This document shows positions 43,478 through 53,086 of a stretch of DNA of 64,000 nucleotides, piece by piece. The notes below the pieces were generated by a model. That model had not been told where the DNA came from. It worked only from the letters and a program-made list of their open reading frames with translations, and did not search any database. Origin of the DNA: Planctobacterium sp047947135 (lineage in GTDB: Bacteria > Pseudomonadota > Gammaproteobacteria > Enterobacterales > Alteromonadaceae); contig CP170457.1 of the NCBI GenBank assembly GCA_047947135.1, positions 3,224,001-3,288,000 of the forward strand, read 5' to 3'. The number at the start of each line of letters is the position of its first letter. The stretch's first letter is position 1. Both the position numbers and the translations under genes were made by a program.

Positions 43478-43578
43478 CTTTAGTCTGATAATTAAAAGAT
43501 GGAATGCTTGTGACGCGAGTATATCAAAGGCGCAAACGTAATGAGTATTTTAGGAGGCTCTGACGACCCGTAAAGCGA

Positions 43579-44805
43579 CTATTTGGTTACATTATCTGGT
43601 TGAATCTCTTGCAACTCGCTCAAGGACCTAAACCACAACCTGCCCCCCCAAACAACACCCAGGGCCATAAAGCCTCCCAGCAACACGCCGTAAACTGGAC
43701 CAAGCAGCGCAGCCGCACTGCCGGATCGAAAATCACCCAACTCATTGGAAGAGGCGATAAATATTCCGTTCAAGGCGCTCACACGTCCTCGTAAATTATC
43801 CGGCGTTAAGAGTTGCACAATGGAACTTCGAATTACCACACTGAACATATCGCTTCCACCATAAACAAACAGTGCAAACGCCGCCACAATGGTCGTGGTT
43901 GACACCGAGAATAATAAAATTGAACAGGCAAATACGGTAAGCGCTCTGAACAATACTTTACCTGTTTGCCGAAATTGTCCACTTGATCGAGTCAGATACA
44001 AGCCAATTATCGTAGCGCCCAAAGCAGGCATAGCGCGCAAAAGTCCCAATATTTCTGGCCCTTCCTGCATCACATCACTAACAAACATCGGTAAAATAGC
44101 CATGACACTGCCAAACAATACGATCAACAGATCCAGCATCATACAACCAAAGACATTTTGGTTCGCTTTTAGATAACGAATACCCCCTAACAAATCATCA
44201 AGACTAATGGTTTTTCGATTGCAGATTTTTAATGCTGGCAATACAGAGAACCCAAGTATTGTGAACCCGCCTAGCAGGACTAAGCCCCAATAGAGTTGCG
44301 TGTCCAATAGTGCGACTAACAGACCAGCGACGAATGGACCTACAATTAACGCCGCATTCCAGCAAACACTATTGAGAGCAATGGCTCGGTTTAAATGTGC
44401 AGGATTAACGATATTAACAAGGGCGGATTGAATGGCTGGACTGAAAAAAGCCCGTGCAACACCGGAAAACAATAACGCAATATACAAAAACCATTTATTA
44501 AACTCTGCCTGATTCATGACAATTGCCACGGCTATTGCGACGACAATTTGTAAAGCGGCTGACGCCACTAAGATATTGCGTCGAGAGAAGTTATCAGCAA
44601 CCCAACCCGTGAGTAAAAACAACGCCAGAATCGGACTCACCTGAAATAGGCCAACTAACGCTAAATCAAAAGCATTGCCAGTCGCCTGATAAAGGTGCCA
44701 TCCGACAGCGACTGCCAATATCGAATTCGTTAATGTGGCACTAATTCTGCCAACCAGCAGCCCCAGTAAAGGTAGCGACCAGAAGCCACCATCTGTTTTT
44801 GTCAT
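43579..44805 (-). CDS. Major facilitator superfamily transporter (MFS_3/enterobactin-exporter-like)
   Basis: 408 residues with 10-12 membrane segments (for example FDLALVGLFQVSPILALFLL, LYIALLFSGVARAFFSPAIQ, LLIVLFGSVMAILPMFVSDV). Motif-A-like loop GWVADNFSRRNILV after segment two. The second half contains AFALFVYGGSDMFSVVIRSS, typical of the MFS_3 branch that exports siderophores or macrolides. The substrate is not predictable. It stands alone between hrpB (same strand, 100 bases) and dps. Confidence 0.85.
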   Translation of the reverse strand: MTKTDGGFWSLPLLGLLVGRISATLTNSILAVAVGWHLYQATGNAFDLALVGLFQVSPILALFLLTGWVADNFSRRNILVASAALQIVVAIAVAIVMNQAEFNKWFLYIALLFSGVARAFFSPAIQSALVNIVNPAHLNRAIALNSVCWNAALIVGPFVAGLLVALLDTQLYWGLVLLGGFTILGFSVLPALKICNRKTISLDDLLGGIRYLKANQNVFGCMMLDLLIVLFGSVMAILPMFVSDVMQEGPEILGLLRAMPALGATIIGLYLTRSSGQFRQTGKVLFRALTVFACSILLFSVSTTTIVAAFALFVYGGSDMFSVVIRSSIVQLLTPDNLRGRVSALNGIFIASSNELGDFRSGSAAALLGPVYGVLLGGFMALGVVWGGRLWFRSLSELQEIQPDNVTK

Positions 44806-45085
44806 TCCACTTCCCTTGACTCAGTATTGTCTTTACAGTTATTTGGGATTTAAATCTGTTGAAGGGATTATACAGACCTCATCAGATGAACCTATACATA
44901 AGTATTTAGGTTTCTTAACTCCAGCCTCTGAACAGGCTTTTTCATTTCTCCTAAAAATTACCACTTTTGCTGCGCGCTTGAATTAGTGATGTTCGTCCTC
45001 AGTTCAGTTAATGAGACTACTTCTACAATATGGCAAAGTCTGATGGATAGGCTATACCTTGATGTAAAATGATTGGGAGATTCTT

Positions 45086-45559
45086 ATGACAGAAACAGAA
45101 ATTGATATTGGCATTAGTGAAAGTGATCGACTGGCGGTTGCTGAAGGCTTAAAACGTCTGCTCGCTGACTCGTATACGCTTTATCTGCAAACCCATAATT
45201 TTCACTGGAATGTGACCGGTGAGCGCTTTCGTGACCTGCACCTGATGTTTGAAGAACATTACACTGAGCTGGCTGTGGCAGTAGATGATATTGCAGAAAG
45301 AATACGCTCGTTGGATGTCGCCGCACCCGGCACCTACAAAGCATTCTCTGAGTTAACTTGTTTGTCGGAGGTAGAAGGTGTGCCAGCTGCCAGAGAAATG
45401 GTGATTATTCTGACGCAAAATCATGAAGCGCTGGTCAGGACCTGTCGAGAGGCCCTGAAACTCGCCCAGGAAGCCGATGACGAATCTTCTGCTGCATTGA
45501 TTTCAGATCGTATGCGTGTCCACGAAAAAACGGCCTGGATGCTACGGGCAACACAATAA
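45086..45559 (+). CDS. dps: Dps-family ferritin-like DNA-protection protein
   Basis: 157 residues, the usual Dps length. The ferroxidase site motifs are present: QTHNFHWNVTGERF (about 39-52) and HLMFEEHYTELAVAVDDIAE (about 57-76). It should form a 12-subunit shell that oxidises and stores iron with peroxide and shields DNA in starvation. A single gene with its own terminator; promoter elements were not identified upstream. Confidence 0.93.
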   Translation: MTETEIDIGISESDRLAVAEGLKRLLADSYTLYLQTHNFHWNVTGERFRDLHLMFEEHYTELAVAVDDIAERIRSLDVAAPGTYKAFSELTCLSEVEGVPAAREMVIILTQNHEALVRTCREALKLAQEADDESSAALISDRMRVHEKTAWMLRATQ

Positions 45560-45567
45560 CCTTCCTT

Positions 45568-45605
45568 CAGGGAGCTTCAGGCTCCCTGTTCATACTTTTT
45601 CCTTG
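45568..45605 (+). terminator. Terminator hairpin after dps
   Basis: Eight-base perfect stem CAGGGAGC / GCTCCCTG with a five-base loop, nine bases after the dps stop, then TTCATACTTTTTCC. The T run is displaced by several bases, so it may be a weak terminator. Confidence 0.6.
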
Positions 45606-45693
45606 CTAATCGAAACTGTTCACCGATCAAGTTGCAAAACCCCCCTTAGGGTTTACCTTTAATATAGGCAAGAGCAAAAACCTGAATTCGTTG

Positions 45694-47814
45694 ATGTTTT
45701 TCAAATTTAGATCCATCAAAAAGCAAATCAATGTCGCCAGCGGAATAAGTCTCGGGGCGGCGATAACTGTTATGGTTGTTGTGGGTGTTGTTTTTGGCAA
45801 TAACCTTTATAGGAATGCGTCAGAAACGACGTCAGAATACGCAGAACAATTGATAGGGGAATCATTAAAAAGAGTCGCCAGTGATTTAAACGTTGTAGAA
45901 CAAACTATTTCTGACGCTGTTCGGATTACTCAGGATATGGCGAGCAATCAGATCTATCTGCTCGAATCTGGCAAGATGGCTCAATTCAGCCGAGATGACA
46001 CCAGTGACTACGTCAGGCATATGCTCGCTAGCAATAGTAATTTATTGGGAGCCTATATTACCTGGGAAAAAAATCGCATTGACTCTGATACAAATTATAC
46101 TGCCGAGAATATTTCTCACTCTACATCAGATGGCCAGTTTGCCCCCTACTGGACCCGTGCAGCCAATGGCACATTGGATGTTCGTCCCGCCAGTATGGCT
46201 TCTGCATACAATGGCACAACCCCCAATGCCAGAGGAGTGCGCGGTGGTGAATGGTATCTTTGTTCTGCCGAAAACTTAAAGTCCTGTGTCAGCGATCCAG
46301 CAGTTTGGGATGTGCAGGGAAAACCGACTTTGATGACGTCTATTACTTCACCCATTGTCTGGCAAAACAATCTTGTCGGCTTGGCAGGAGTGGATCTTTC
46401 AATGTCGTTCATACAGCAACTCATCGAAAAGGTTAATAAAAACATCTACCAGGGAGCCGGTCGATTAAAACTGATTAGTTATCATGGTTACATTATTGCA
46501 GACACGCGTGCGCCTCAGGCTGTGGGTGAAGAACTGGATAATACTGAATGGCAAACGCTAAAATCGCATATCCAAGCTGGACAAGAACAACTTTCCCATA
46601 GTGATACTGCTATTGAGCTATTACTGCCTTTAAAATTTAAACAAGTAGAGAAACCCTGGTCGGTTGTTCTCACTATTCCGACAGAAGTCGCATTACAACA
46701 AGTTGAGCAGCTTAATACCCATTTAAAAAATGACTTCTCGGTCAGCCTCACTGGACAATTAATTTCTGGTCTTGTTGTCGGCCTTTTGGGTTTTGCTATG
46801 GTGTTTATCGTATCGAAACAAATTGCCTCTCCGGTTCGTCGGGCATCGCAACTGGTATCTGAATTATCCCAATCTGAAGGTGATCTCACTAAGCGCATCA
46901 GAGTGAAAACGGACAATGAAATCGGTCAAATGTCGACACACCTCAACTCATTTTTAGACAAGACCCACAATATTGTGAAAGAGACCTGTGACAAGGTAAC
47001 CCAGATGCGCCGGGCATCTGAATTTAGCAAAGAGTTATCAGCAAAAACACAAAACAGTGTGGCACGACAGGAAAAAGAGTTAAGTGAAGTCAGCAGTGCG
47101 GTCGAAGACACGTCTAAAGCATCTCATGAAGTTGCCAACAACTGCGCCAATACCGCTGATTCGGCACAGGACGCATTGGAAATCATTACGCAATGTGAAA
47201 AGAATTTGGTGGAAACTGTCAGTGATATGAAGACGCTGACCAAAAACATGCATGTATCATCAGAATTGGTCGATTCTTTGGAAAAAGCCACAGGAGGCAT
47301 CAATCAGATTGTCGAAGTCATTCAGGCGATTTCAGAGCAAACTAATCTATTAGCGCTTAATGCAGCTATCGAGGCAGCTCGTGCGGGAGAGCATGGCCGG
47401 GGATTTTCAGTCGTGGCAGACGAAGTGAGAAACCTGGCAAACCGGACCAAAGAATCAACTATTGAAATTCACACGCTAATCGAGTCATTGACAGAAAATT
47501 CCGCCAAGGTTGTTGAAACCACACATAGAGGCAGAGAACTCTGTGAGGCAAATATGGACAAAGCCCAGGAATCTCAAAAGCAACTGCAAAAGGTAGTAGT
47601 GACAACTAAACAAATCAGTGACGCATCAAATTCGATCGCCGCCGCGGTTGAGGAACAAAACCAGGTCACTACGATAATTTCGACAAATATCAGCAATATC
47701 AATGAAGCAGTACGACAAGTCTCTGATTTTGCGAGAGAAAATAATCAGCATAATCAGGAGCTGGATAAGCTCACCAGAGAAGTCGAGGCAACTCTCAAAC
47801 AATTTAAGTACTAG
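45694..47814 (+). CDS. Methyl-accepting chemotaxis protein with dCache sensor
   Basis: 706 residues from the ATG at 45694. Membrane segment 1 at about 15-38 (SLGAAITVMVVVGVVFGNNL), a large periplasmic sensor domain of the double-Cache type (about 40-345; contains YITWEKNRIDSDTNYTAEN and LVGLAGVDLSMSF), segment 2 (GLVVGLLGFAMVFIVSKQIA), HAMP and a signalling hairpin from about 430 (AISEQTNLLALNAAIEAARA, then GFSVVADEVRNLANRTKEST). Contacts to CheA and CheW should be in that hairpin. dCache domains usually bind amino acids or organic acids. Two solute-binding-like genes follow immediately, suggesting an indirect ligand-sensing unit. Confidence 0.94.
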   Translation: MFFKFRSIKKQINVASGISLGAAITVMVVVGVVFGNNLYRNASETTSEYAEQLIGESLKRVASDLNVVEQTISDAVRITQDMASNQIYLLESGKMAQFSRDDTSDYVRHMLASNSNLLGAYITWEKNRIDSDTNYTAENISHSTSDGQFAPYWTRAANGTLDVRPASMASAYNGTTPNARGVRGGEWYLCSAENLKSCVSDPAVWDVQGKPTLMTSITSPIVWQNNLVGLAGVDLSMSFIQQLIEKVNKNIYQGAGRLKLISYHGYIIADTRAPQAVGEELDNTEWQTLKSHIQAGQEQLSHSDTAIELLLPLKFKQVEKPWSVVLTIPTEVALQQVEQLNTHLKNDFSVSLTGQLISGLVVGLLGFAMVFIVSKQIASPVRRASQLVSELSQSEGDLTKRIRVKTDNEIGQMSTHLNSFLDKTHNIVKETCDKVTQMRRASEFSKELSAKTQNSVARQEKELSEVSSAVEDTSKASHEVANNCANTADSAQDALEIITQCEKNLVETVSDMKTLTKNMHVSSELVDSLEKATGGINQIVEVIQAISEQTNLLALNAAIEAARAGEHGRGFSVVADEVRNLANRTKESTIEIHTLIESLTENSAKVVETTHRGRELCEANMDKAQESQKQLQKVVVTTKQISDASNSIAAAVEEQNQVTTIISTNISNINEAVRQVSDFARENNQHNQELDKLTREVEATLKQFKY

Positions 47815-47830
47815 CCAGAGGCTCATTGGT

Positions 47831-48607
47831 ATGCTAATTCGTGTAATTCTGACGGCGTTGATCTTACAAAGTCTGCCTGTTCCAGCAGAGCCACCGGAGC
47901 CCAATACCATTACTATCGCAACCGGTGAAACCCCGCCCTACACTTCACAAAATATCAAACACATGGGCTATATGAATCATGTGGTAAGTCGAGCATTCAG
48001 TAAAGTTGGTATCCAAACTACATTTGTATTTATGCCTTGGTCACGAGCTTATCTTGAAGCCAAACAAGGTAGTTTTGCAGCGACGTCGTATTGGTTTTCC
48101 GACCCCAGACATAAAACGCACTTTTACTTTAGCAAACCGCTTTCCGAAGAAAACACCGTATTTTTTAAAAGAAGAGTATCTTTGGTTGGAGACTGGAATA
48201 ACTTTGACGACGTACGCAGAAAGCAACTAAAAATGGGGTTAACCCGCGGCTATACCTATACGCAGGAGACCTGGCGGTACGCAGAATCAAGGCCTGATTT
48301 AGTTTCAATTGTAAATACTGACATGCAGAACTTAAAAATGCTGATGTTAAAACGTATCGATGCCTTTCCCATCGAAGAAGTCACAGGATGGTACATCCTC
48401 AATAAACATTTTCCACAGGAACAAGTAAAAAAATTGGAGATAGCCGATGAGCCACTCATGACTAAATCGGCACATTTGTTTTTTCCAAAATCAGCGGAGC
48501 GAAGTCAATATTATCTGGAACGCTTTAATCAAGGGTTAACGGAAATGGCGATATCCGGAGAACTTGAGTCAATGTATGAAGACCTGGTTCTAGGAGAATA
48601 CCATTGA
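47831..48607 (+). CDS. Periplasmic solute-binding-like protein 1 (SBP_bac_3)
   Basis: About 258 residues from the ATG at 47831, 17 bases after the chemoreceptor stop; the longer open frame runs inside that gene and is rejected. Signal peptide about 1-20 (VILTALILQSLPVPAE). The SBP_bac_3 fold is seen from ITIATGETPPYTS through GYMNHVVSRAFSKVGIQTTF, FMPWSRAYLEAKQGSFAATS, to the C-terminal lobe. There is no ABC permease nearby, so it is more likely a ligand-binding partner of the chemoreceptor or a solo sensory protein. Overlaps the next gene by four bases. Confidence 0.8.
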   Translation: MLIRVILTALILQSLPVPAEPPEPNTITIATGETPPYTSQNIKHMGYMNHVVSRAFSKVGIQTTFVFMPWSRAYLEAKQGSFAATSYWFSDPRHKTHFYFSKPLSEENTVFFKRRVSLVGDWNNFDDVRRKQLKMGLTRGYTYTQETWRYAESRPDLVSIVNTDMQNLKMLMLKRIDAFPIEEVTGWYILNKHFPQEQVKKLEIADEPLMTKSAHLFFPKSAERSQYYLERFNQGLTEMAISGELESMYEDLVLGEYH

Positions 48608-49296
48608 ACGCATTGCTGACTTTATTCGCTCTGGGTATTTTAGCTTTGATGCCTGCTGCGATGGCAAAAACATCAGTGGTGGTGTCTGAAATTCCATCTC
48701 TACTCAATCACAAAGTTGCGCAACCTGCTGCCTATAACCATTTACTTAATTCACTGCAAGAAATAGAAGTGATTTTTGTTCCACCTGCACGAGTTGAAGT
48801 TGAATTTAGGAGTAAAAATGCCAATTGTCTCTTCCCAGGGAGTGTTAAATCCATGCCAGGTGGCGACCAGTTATTACAAAGTGATCCCGTGCAAAAAGTT
48901 CAGGCGTTTATTTTTACTATGCGGCCTTACAGCAATATTAACCAACTCAATGAATCGGTACTGGGAATACGACGAGGATTCACTTTTGGCAGTTTTCGAG
49001 AACGATTTAGTGGCAATTTTGTTGATCTGCCCAACGATGTTACTGCATTCACTATGCTGCACAAAGAACGCTTGGATGGTGTTGTCGCATATTTGCCTGA
49101 TGCCCTGGCGGCGCAGCATCAAATAAAAATGTCCCCCAGAGCATTTTATTTACAGGAACAAGTCATTTATGAAGCCCCTGATGCTTTTGTTTGTCACCCG
49201 GAGCACGTTGGTTTTGTTGACTATATCAATATAAAAATCCAGCAATGGAAATCGTCGGGACAATTGCAAAAATGGTTTGCTAACGCTGTAAATTAG
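48604..49296 (+). CDS. Periplasmic solute-binding-like protein 2 (SBP_bac_3)
   Basis: 230 residues. TTG at 48604 overlaps the upstream stop (ATTGA) and gives a full signal peptide (LLTLFALGILALMPAAMA); the first in-frame ATG would cut it. Remaining sequence has the SBP_bac_3 pattern (FVPPARVEVEFRSKNANCLF, then ESVLGIRRGFTFGSFRERFS). The N-terminal lobe is shorter than usual, so ligand binding is uncertain. It converges with and overlaps the MarR gene end by 17 bases, leaving no room for a terminator. Confidence 0.75.
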   Translation: MNALLTLFALGILALMPAAMAKTSVVVSEIPSLLNHKVAQPAAYNHLLNSLQEIEVIFVPPARVEVEFRSKNANCLFPGSVKSMPGGDQLLQSDPVQKVQAFIFTMRPYSNINQLNESVLGIRRGFTFGSFRERFSGNFVDLPNDVTAFTMLHKERLDGVVAYLPDALAAQHQIKMSPRAFYLQEQVIYEAPDAFVCHPEHVGFVDYINIKIQQWKSSGQLQKWFANAVN

Positions 49297-49699
49297 CAAT
49301 TCTATCGAGAAATCGTAAAACAGTATCGCGTTCATCTTGAGAAAAATCCTTTTCGATTTCTCCGTTTAGCTGATTTAGTAAGCGATACCCGTCTGGAATA
49401 AGCAATTTTGCCTTGTCAGTCAGATAAATACGGAATCCTCGCGCGTCGAGTTCACAAGGTTTGCGCGCTACTAATTGCAACTTTTCCATACGCGTAACTA
49501 ATCCGGAGATACCCGAATTATTAAGCGACAAGCCCCGCCCCAACTCCTTCAAAAGGCAACCATCATGTTGCATTAAATAAAAAATAGCACTGAGCTGGGT
49601 GGAGGTGACACCCAGTTCTTCAAGACAAATCGTATCGGCATGCTTAAATAGATGCCGATGCGCCTTGTGCAAAAGGTAAAAGAGTCGTTGTTCCTGCAT
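49280..49699 (-). CDS. MarR-family transcriptional regulator
   Basis: 139 residues with the MarR winged-helix fold: ICLEELGVTSTQLSAIFYLM, recognition helix region LKELGRGLSLNNSGISGLVT, and wing RMEKLQLVARKPCELDARGF. It is the last gene of a minus-strand group with an SRPBCC protein (6-base gap) and a DUF4442 protein, so it probably senses the compound class those proteins handle. Its inverted-repeat operator was not identified. Confidence 0.88.
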   Translation of the reverse strand: MQEQRLFYLLHKAHRHLFKHADTICLEELGVTSTQLSAIFYLMQHDGCLLKELGRGLSLNNSGISGLVTRMEKLQLVARKPCELDARGFRIYLTDKAKLLIPDGYRLLNQLNGEIEKDFSQDERDTVLRFLDRIANLQR

Positions 49700-49705
49700 T
49701 AACGA

Positions 49706-50158
49706 CTACCTATTAAAAAAGTGATAGCGTTTTTCCATGCCCCGAAGTAAGACGGAAAAGGCTTTGGAAAATTTTGGACCAAACCAGTTGTCTAACCATT
49801 GCCCGATGACCGGAAACCTAAAACCAAACTCGGAATGCCAGACAACTTTGGTTTTGTCGCCAACCGGTGACAAATTAATGGTTCCTACTGGATGAATCAT
49901 ACCTACGGGTTTAGCGCTGATTATGCGGTACGCCATACGTGTCGGTTTTTGGAATTCGGTAATCTCCTCCTGTAACGTCATCCCACCCGCTTTAATCTGT
50001 CGGATTGCGCCAGTCCCATTTTTCTCATTGTCACCAGAACGCAATAAATTAGCTTCTTTGATACCAACATACAGGCTGTAGTTTTGATGATCGGTTATCG
50101 CTTCAAAGGCCTTTTCAATCGGCATATCTAGTGTTTTCTCGACGTGTATTGTGTACAT
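49706..50158 (-). CDS. SRPBCC (START-like) domain protein
   Basis: 150 residues of the SRPBCC superfamily, cytoplasmic ligand-binding cup. N-terminal IHVEKTLDMPIEKAFEAITD is the classic opening strand and helix, followed by NGTGAIRQIKAG, GMIHPVGTINLSP and a C-terminal helix WLDNWFGPKFSKAFSVLLRG. It should bind a hydrophobic small molecule; the ligand is unknown. Encoded between the MarR regulator and the DUF4442 protein with short spacers, hence an operon. Confidence 0.85.
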   Translation of the reverse strand: MYTIHVEKTLDMPIEKAFEAITDHQNYSLYVGIKEANLLRSGDNEKNGTGAIRQIKAGGMTLQEEITEFQKPTRMAYRIISAKPVGMIHPVGTINLSPVGDKTKVVWHSEFGFRFPVIGQWLDNWFGPKFSKAFSVLLRGMEKRYHFFNR

Positions 50159-50172
50159 TTCTGACTCTTATT

Positions 50173-50667
50173 TTAATTTTGCTTTTTTGGCACCCAAGCC
50201 CATACCATGTCACAAATGACGGGCTCCTGACCAGAGTCATCAGTAATTTTTATCGGAATTGTCATTTCCCCTTTTTCAGTCGTCCTGACTTGTTGCATTT
50301 GCTGTTCAGATAAGGACGCCACGGCTAACAGGTTGCCTTGCATCCGTTTCACAAACTTAACGTTTATTGACTTAATCACCGGAACTGACGAATCCGGTAC
50401 ATTCATTCCGACCACTAGTCCCGTAGCAGACTCCGCTAACAGTGTCGCACCGCAAGCATGAATGCCACCAATATGGTTTTGGACCCTGGTGCGATTCTTT
50501 AGCCGTAAACGTGATTCCTCGAAGCGCATATATTCTATATCGACTTTGCAGGCACCGATCATTTTTACTTTATTACCAATGGCTTTTGTTAATACCCATG
50601 AGCGCATGAACTTAGGGAATTTATCCAATTTTGCCACTATTCGACTAAGTGAATTTGTAAACGACAT
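50173..50667 (-). CDS. DUF4442 hot-dog fold protein (thioesterase-like)
   Basis: 164 residues. DUF4442 proteins have a hot-dog fold related to acyl-CoA thioesterases such as the C-terminal part of YiiD. Visible: YMRFEESRLRLKNRTRVQNH, then IGGIHACGATLLAESATGLV, where the N-H-x-x-G-x-H signature is typical, and VKFVKRMQGNLLAVASL. First gene of the MarR/SRPBCC operon. Together they suggest fatty-acyl or aromatic lipid handling, but this is inference. Confidence 0.82.
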   Translation of the reverse strand: MSFTNSLSRIVAKLDKFPKFMRSWVLTKAIGNKVKMIGACKVDIEYMRFEESRLRLKNRTRVQNHIGGIHACGATLLAESATGLVVGMNVPDSSVPVIKSINVKFVKRMQGNLLAVASLSEQQMQQVRTTEKGEMTIPIKITDDSGQEPVICDMVWAWVPKKQN

Positions 50668-50903
50668 ATGTTCCTTCCTTTTCTATTTTTATCTAGCCTA
50701 TCGAACTTTGCTTCGCATGTGAAGCATTAAATTACGCACGCGAAGTATGTAAGTAAACCCTACTGTGCCAGCCGCATCTACACGCGGCGTAAAACAATCA
50801 CTTACTAAAAGTGTCGTTGATCTCCTACAGGCAACGACCACAGTACAAATAGGACACTGCTATAATTAAATTGCCATTTAAGGCATCAGTAGGAGTACGT
50901 AGT

Positions 50904-51455
50904 ATGGTGACTTCTGAAAACGAAGGTGGGCGAATCAAAATCCAGGAAATTGACGTGGCCCATGATAGGGACAGCTTCTTCCGACATACCATTCGGCACA
51001 TCAGTGGCACACTGGAAGACGTAATAGGGATTGAGGAGGCTTCTGGGTTTATCAGCATTGTTGGCGCTGCGTTAGGCAGCCACATAAAAAATACTTATTG
51101 CGAGGCACTTAATACTGACTCATTGGATAGATCGTCCGTCATTGAGGTTTTGATTGATCTCAAACGCCGCATAGGAGGAGATTTTTACCTCGCGGAAGCG
51201 TCAAAAGATAAGATTGTATTGATGAACCGAAAGTGCCCTTTTGGAGATAGCGTATTAAATCGGCCTTCACTGTGCATGATGACCTCAAATGTATTTGGTC
51301 GTATCGTTGCCGACAGTCTTGGCTATGCAAGAATAGAATTAGACAAAACCATAGCCAAGGGTGATCCCGGCTGCCTTGTTGTCATTCATCTCTCACCAGA
51401 AAACGAACCCTTACATGCGGAGAATGTTCGGGAATATTATGCCAGCAGCGACTGA
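50904..51455 (+). CDS. Methanogen-OD1 domain sensor protein
   Basis: 183 residues from the ATG at 50904 (AGGAGT eight bases before). The domain (methanogen output domain 1) is recognised from CPFGDSVLNRPSLCMMTSNV, then FGRIVADSLGYARIELDKTI and GDPGCLVVIHL. Paired Cys residues (NRKCPFG, SLCMM, GCLV) could bind metal or a redox group. Such proteins often appear as stand-alone sensory inputs next to GGDEF genes. The GGDEF gene that follows overlaps its end by 17 or more bases, so the two are coupled. Confidence 0.78.
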   Translation: MVTSENEGGRIKIQEIDVAHDRDSFFRHTIRHISGTLEDVIGIEEASGFISIVGAALGSHIKNTYCEALNTDSLDRSSVIEVLIDLKRRIGGDFYLAEASKDKIVLMNRKCPFGDSVLNRPSLCMMTSNVFGRIVADSLGYARIELDKTIAKGDPGCLVVIHLSPENEPLHAENVREYYASSD

Positions 51456-52392
51456 ATCCTTAACCTTTGCTGATGGACTCTCGTTGCAATGCATTTTAAA
51501 TGCATTCAACGAACCGGTATTTATCTGCGAAAAAGATACGCGTGTGCTGATCATGAACCAGCGTGCCAGAAAGCTATTGGAAAAACTGGCTATCAACTTT
51601 CATGAAAAAGAAATTCATCTAGCCACATGTTTGCCCGTTAACGAGATTAAATTTAAAAACCTGGTGAATCTTTGTCTTAGCCAAAGTGGCGTAATCCCCT
51701 CCAAGATTGAAATGCGTGAACCTGGCACAGAGCAGGCCAAAAGATATACTATTCATTGTTCAAATATTCGCAGTAGCGATACTGTGCCACCGAAACATCT
51801 CCTCATTCGCCTTTCTACGCAACGCTCCAGTCTGGAGTTTCGTTTCCGGGATTTAAAAAATCATACCTCAAAGTTAAGCCTGCAACTTCGACAGAAACAC
51901 CAATTAGCCTCGATTGACTTACTAACTAACATGGCCAATCGCAGACACTTCTCTATCGTTGCAGAACAAATTTTGAAAGAAAGTCAAAATCAAGACCAAC
52001 CCTGTTGTTTGCTGATGTTGGATTTAGATTATTTTAAACAAATCAACGATAAACATGGGCATGATGTTGGTGACGAAGTACTCCGACAGGTAGGTCAAAC
52101 ACTCAACAAAATTTCTCGTACAGAAGACATCGCTGCACGCTGGGGCGGCGAAGAGTTTGTCTTACTGATAACCAACGCCACGAAGCAAATTGCATTAAAT
52201 CTTGGGCAACGGATTAACCAACGAATTGGCGGTCTGCCTTTAACGGCCTCAGGGGAAAGCTTCTCTATTACTGTTAGTATCGGTATATCACAGGCAGACA
52301 AGAATGACTCGTTGCAATCGCTTTTAAAACGCAGTGATGATGCACTATACGAAGCCAAACTGGCTGGTCGCAACCGCAGTATTTTTAAATAA
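51439..52392 (+). CDS. Diguanylate cyclase coupled to the methanogen-OD1 protein
   Basis: About 317 residues from the ATG at 51439; ATGs at 51415 and 51424 and a GTG at 51361 are alternatives, all overlapping the upstream gene. An N-terminal PAS-like part (about 15-115, LQCILNAFNEPVFICEKDTR) leads through a helix to a GGDEF domain (about 160-317) with GGEEF active site (ARWGGEEFVLL) and an RxxD inhibitory site (RTED). It should make cyclic di-GMP in response to the PAS part and perhaps to the partner protein. Confidence 0.9.
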   Translation: MPAATESLTFADGLSLQCILNAFNEPVFICEKDTRVLIMNQRARKLLEKLAINFHEKEIHLATCLPVNEIKFKNLVNLCLSQSGVIPSKIEMREPGTEQAKRYTIHCSNIRSSDTVPPKHLLIRLSTQRSSLEFRFRDLKNHTSKLSLQLRQKHQLASIDLLTNMANRRHFSIVAEQILKESQNQDQPCCLLMLDLDYFKQINDKHGHDVGDEVLRQVGQTLNKISRTEDIAARWGGEEFVLLITNATKQIALNLGQRINQRIGGLPLTASGESFSITVSIGISQADKNDSLQSLLKRSDDALYEAKLAGRNRSIFK

Positions 52393-52508
52393 TCAGAACA
52401 ATCCCACCGTTTTAGCCCAAGTTGCCTTATAGCCTAAAGTATAATGGCGAAAGGCTACATACCTGCCACAATTCCACTATAAAATTTAATTACTACCATG
52501 AAGACAAG

Positions 52509-52949
52509 ATGAAGCAACATCAACTGATCGTCGTATTTGATGGTCAACAAAAGATAGCTGAAAAGCTGCAACATGCGATTCCTGATTTAGAATTGCCGTG
52601 GCGTATTGAAAGCCACGATAATCTTGAGAGTGCATTTCAGTTGCTTGAAGTCAATCTCGAACAACATAGCCCGTCCCCTGACCTCATACTTGTTGATGCG
52701 ACGTTGCCTAATTTGGCGGCATTTGACTTTTTGTATTGTGCGAAAAAACACTCGTTCTTCCAAGATATCCCTATTATCTTACTCGGGGACAACAGCGACA
52801 AAGACAAGCGCAGTATCTGTTATCATTTTCACGGCAATGCCTTTTGTAAAATGCCAGATACACCCGCAGAGACCTATTCTCTGGCGAAATGCTTAAATGA
52901 TTTTTGGATGATAACGCCGCAATTGGAGACTGCAGTTGCAAATCAATAG
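52509..52949 (+). CDS. Degenerate response-regulator receiver protein
   Basis: 146 residues from the ATG at 52509, preceded by GAAGAC. Receiver fold with phospho-acceptor-type Asp in LILVDATLPNLAAFDFLYCA (about 58), but the acidic pair is replaced (LIVVFDGQQ) and the Lys after the switch is in FCKMPDTPAE. It is a single-domain protein with no output region. It may act as a partner switch for the histidine kinase at 54469. Next to another receiver gene. Confidence 0.65.
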   Translation: MKQHQLIVVFDGQQKIAEKLQHAIPDLELPWRIESHDNLESAFQLLEVNLEQHSPSPDLILVDATLPNLAAFDFLYCAKKHSFFQDIPIILLGDNSDKDKRSICYHFHGNAFCKMPDTPAETYSLAKCLNDFWMITPQLETAVANQ

Positions 52950-53086
52950 ATAATGTTCTGATTTCAAATCATTTTTTGTTAACATTAGACTAAAGTCCAA
53001 TAGCAACTATGTGACAATAGCTTACTATTTCGGTGACTGACGCAAAAACACCCTGAACCCTGTTTCCGTGATGACAAAAAATAATA

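Noticed and set aside
47702..47830. Extension of the first solute-binding-like protein into the chemoreceptor gene
   Set aside because: The extension is out of frame with and inside the chemoreceptor end, and would hide the signal peptide; ATG 47831 is used.
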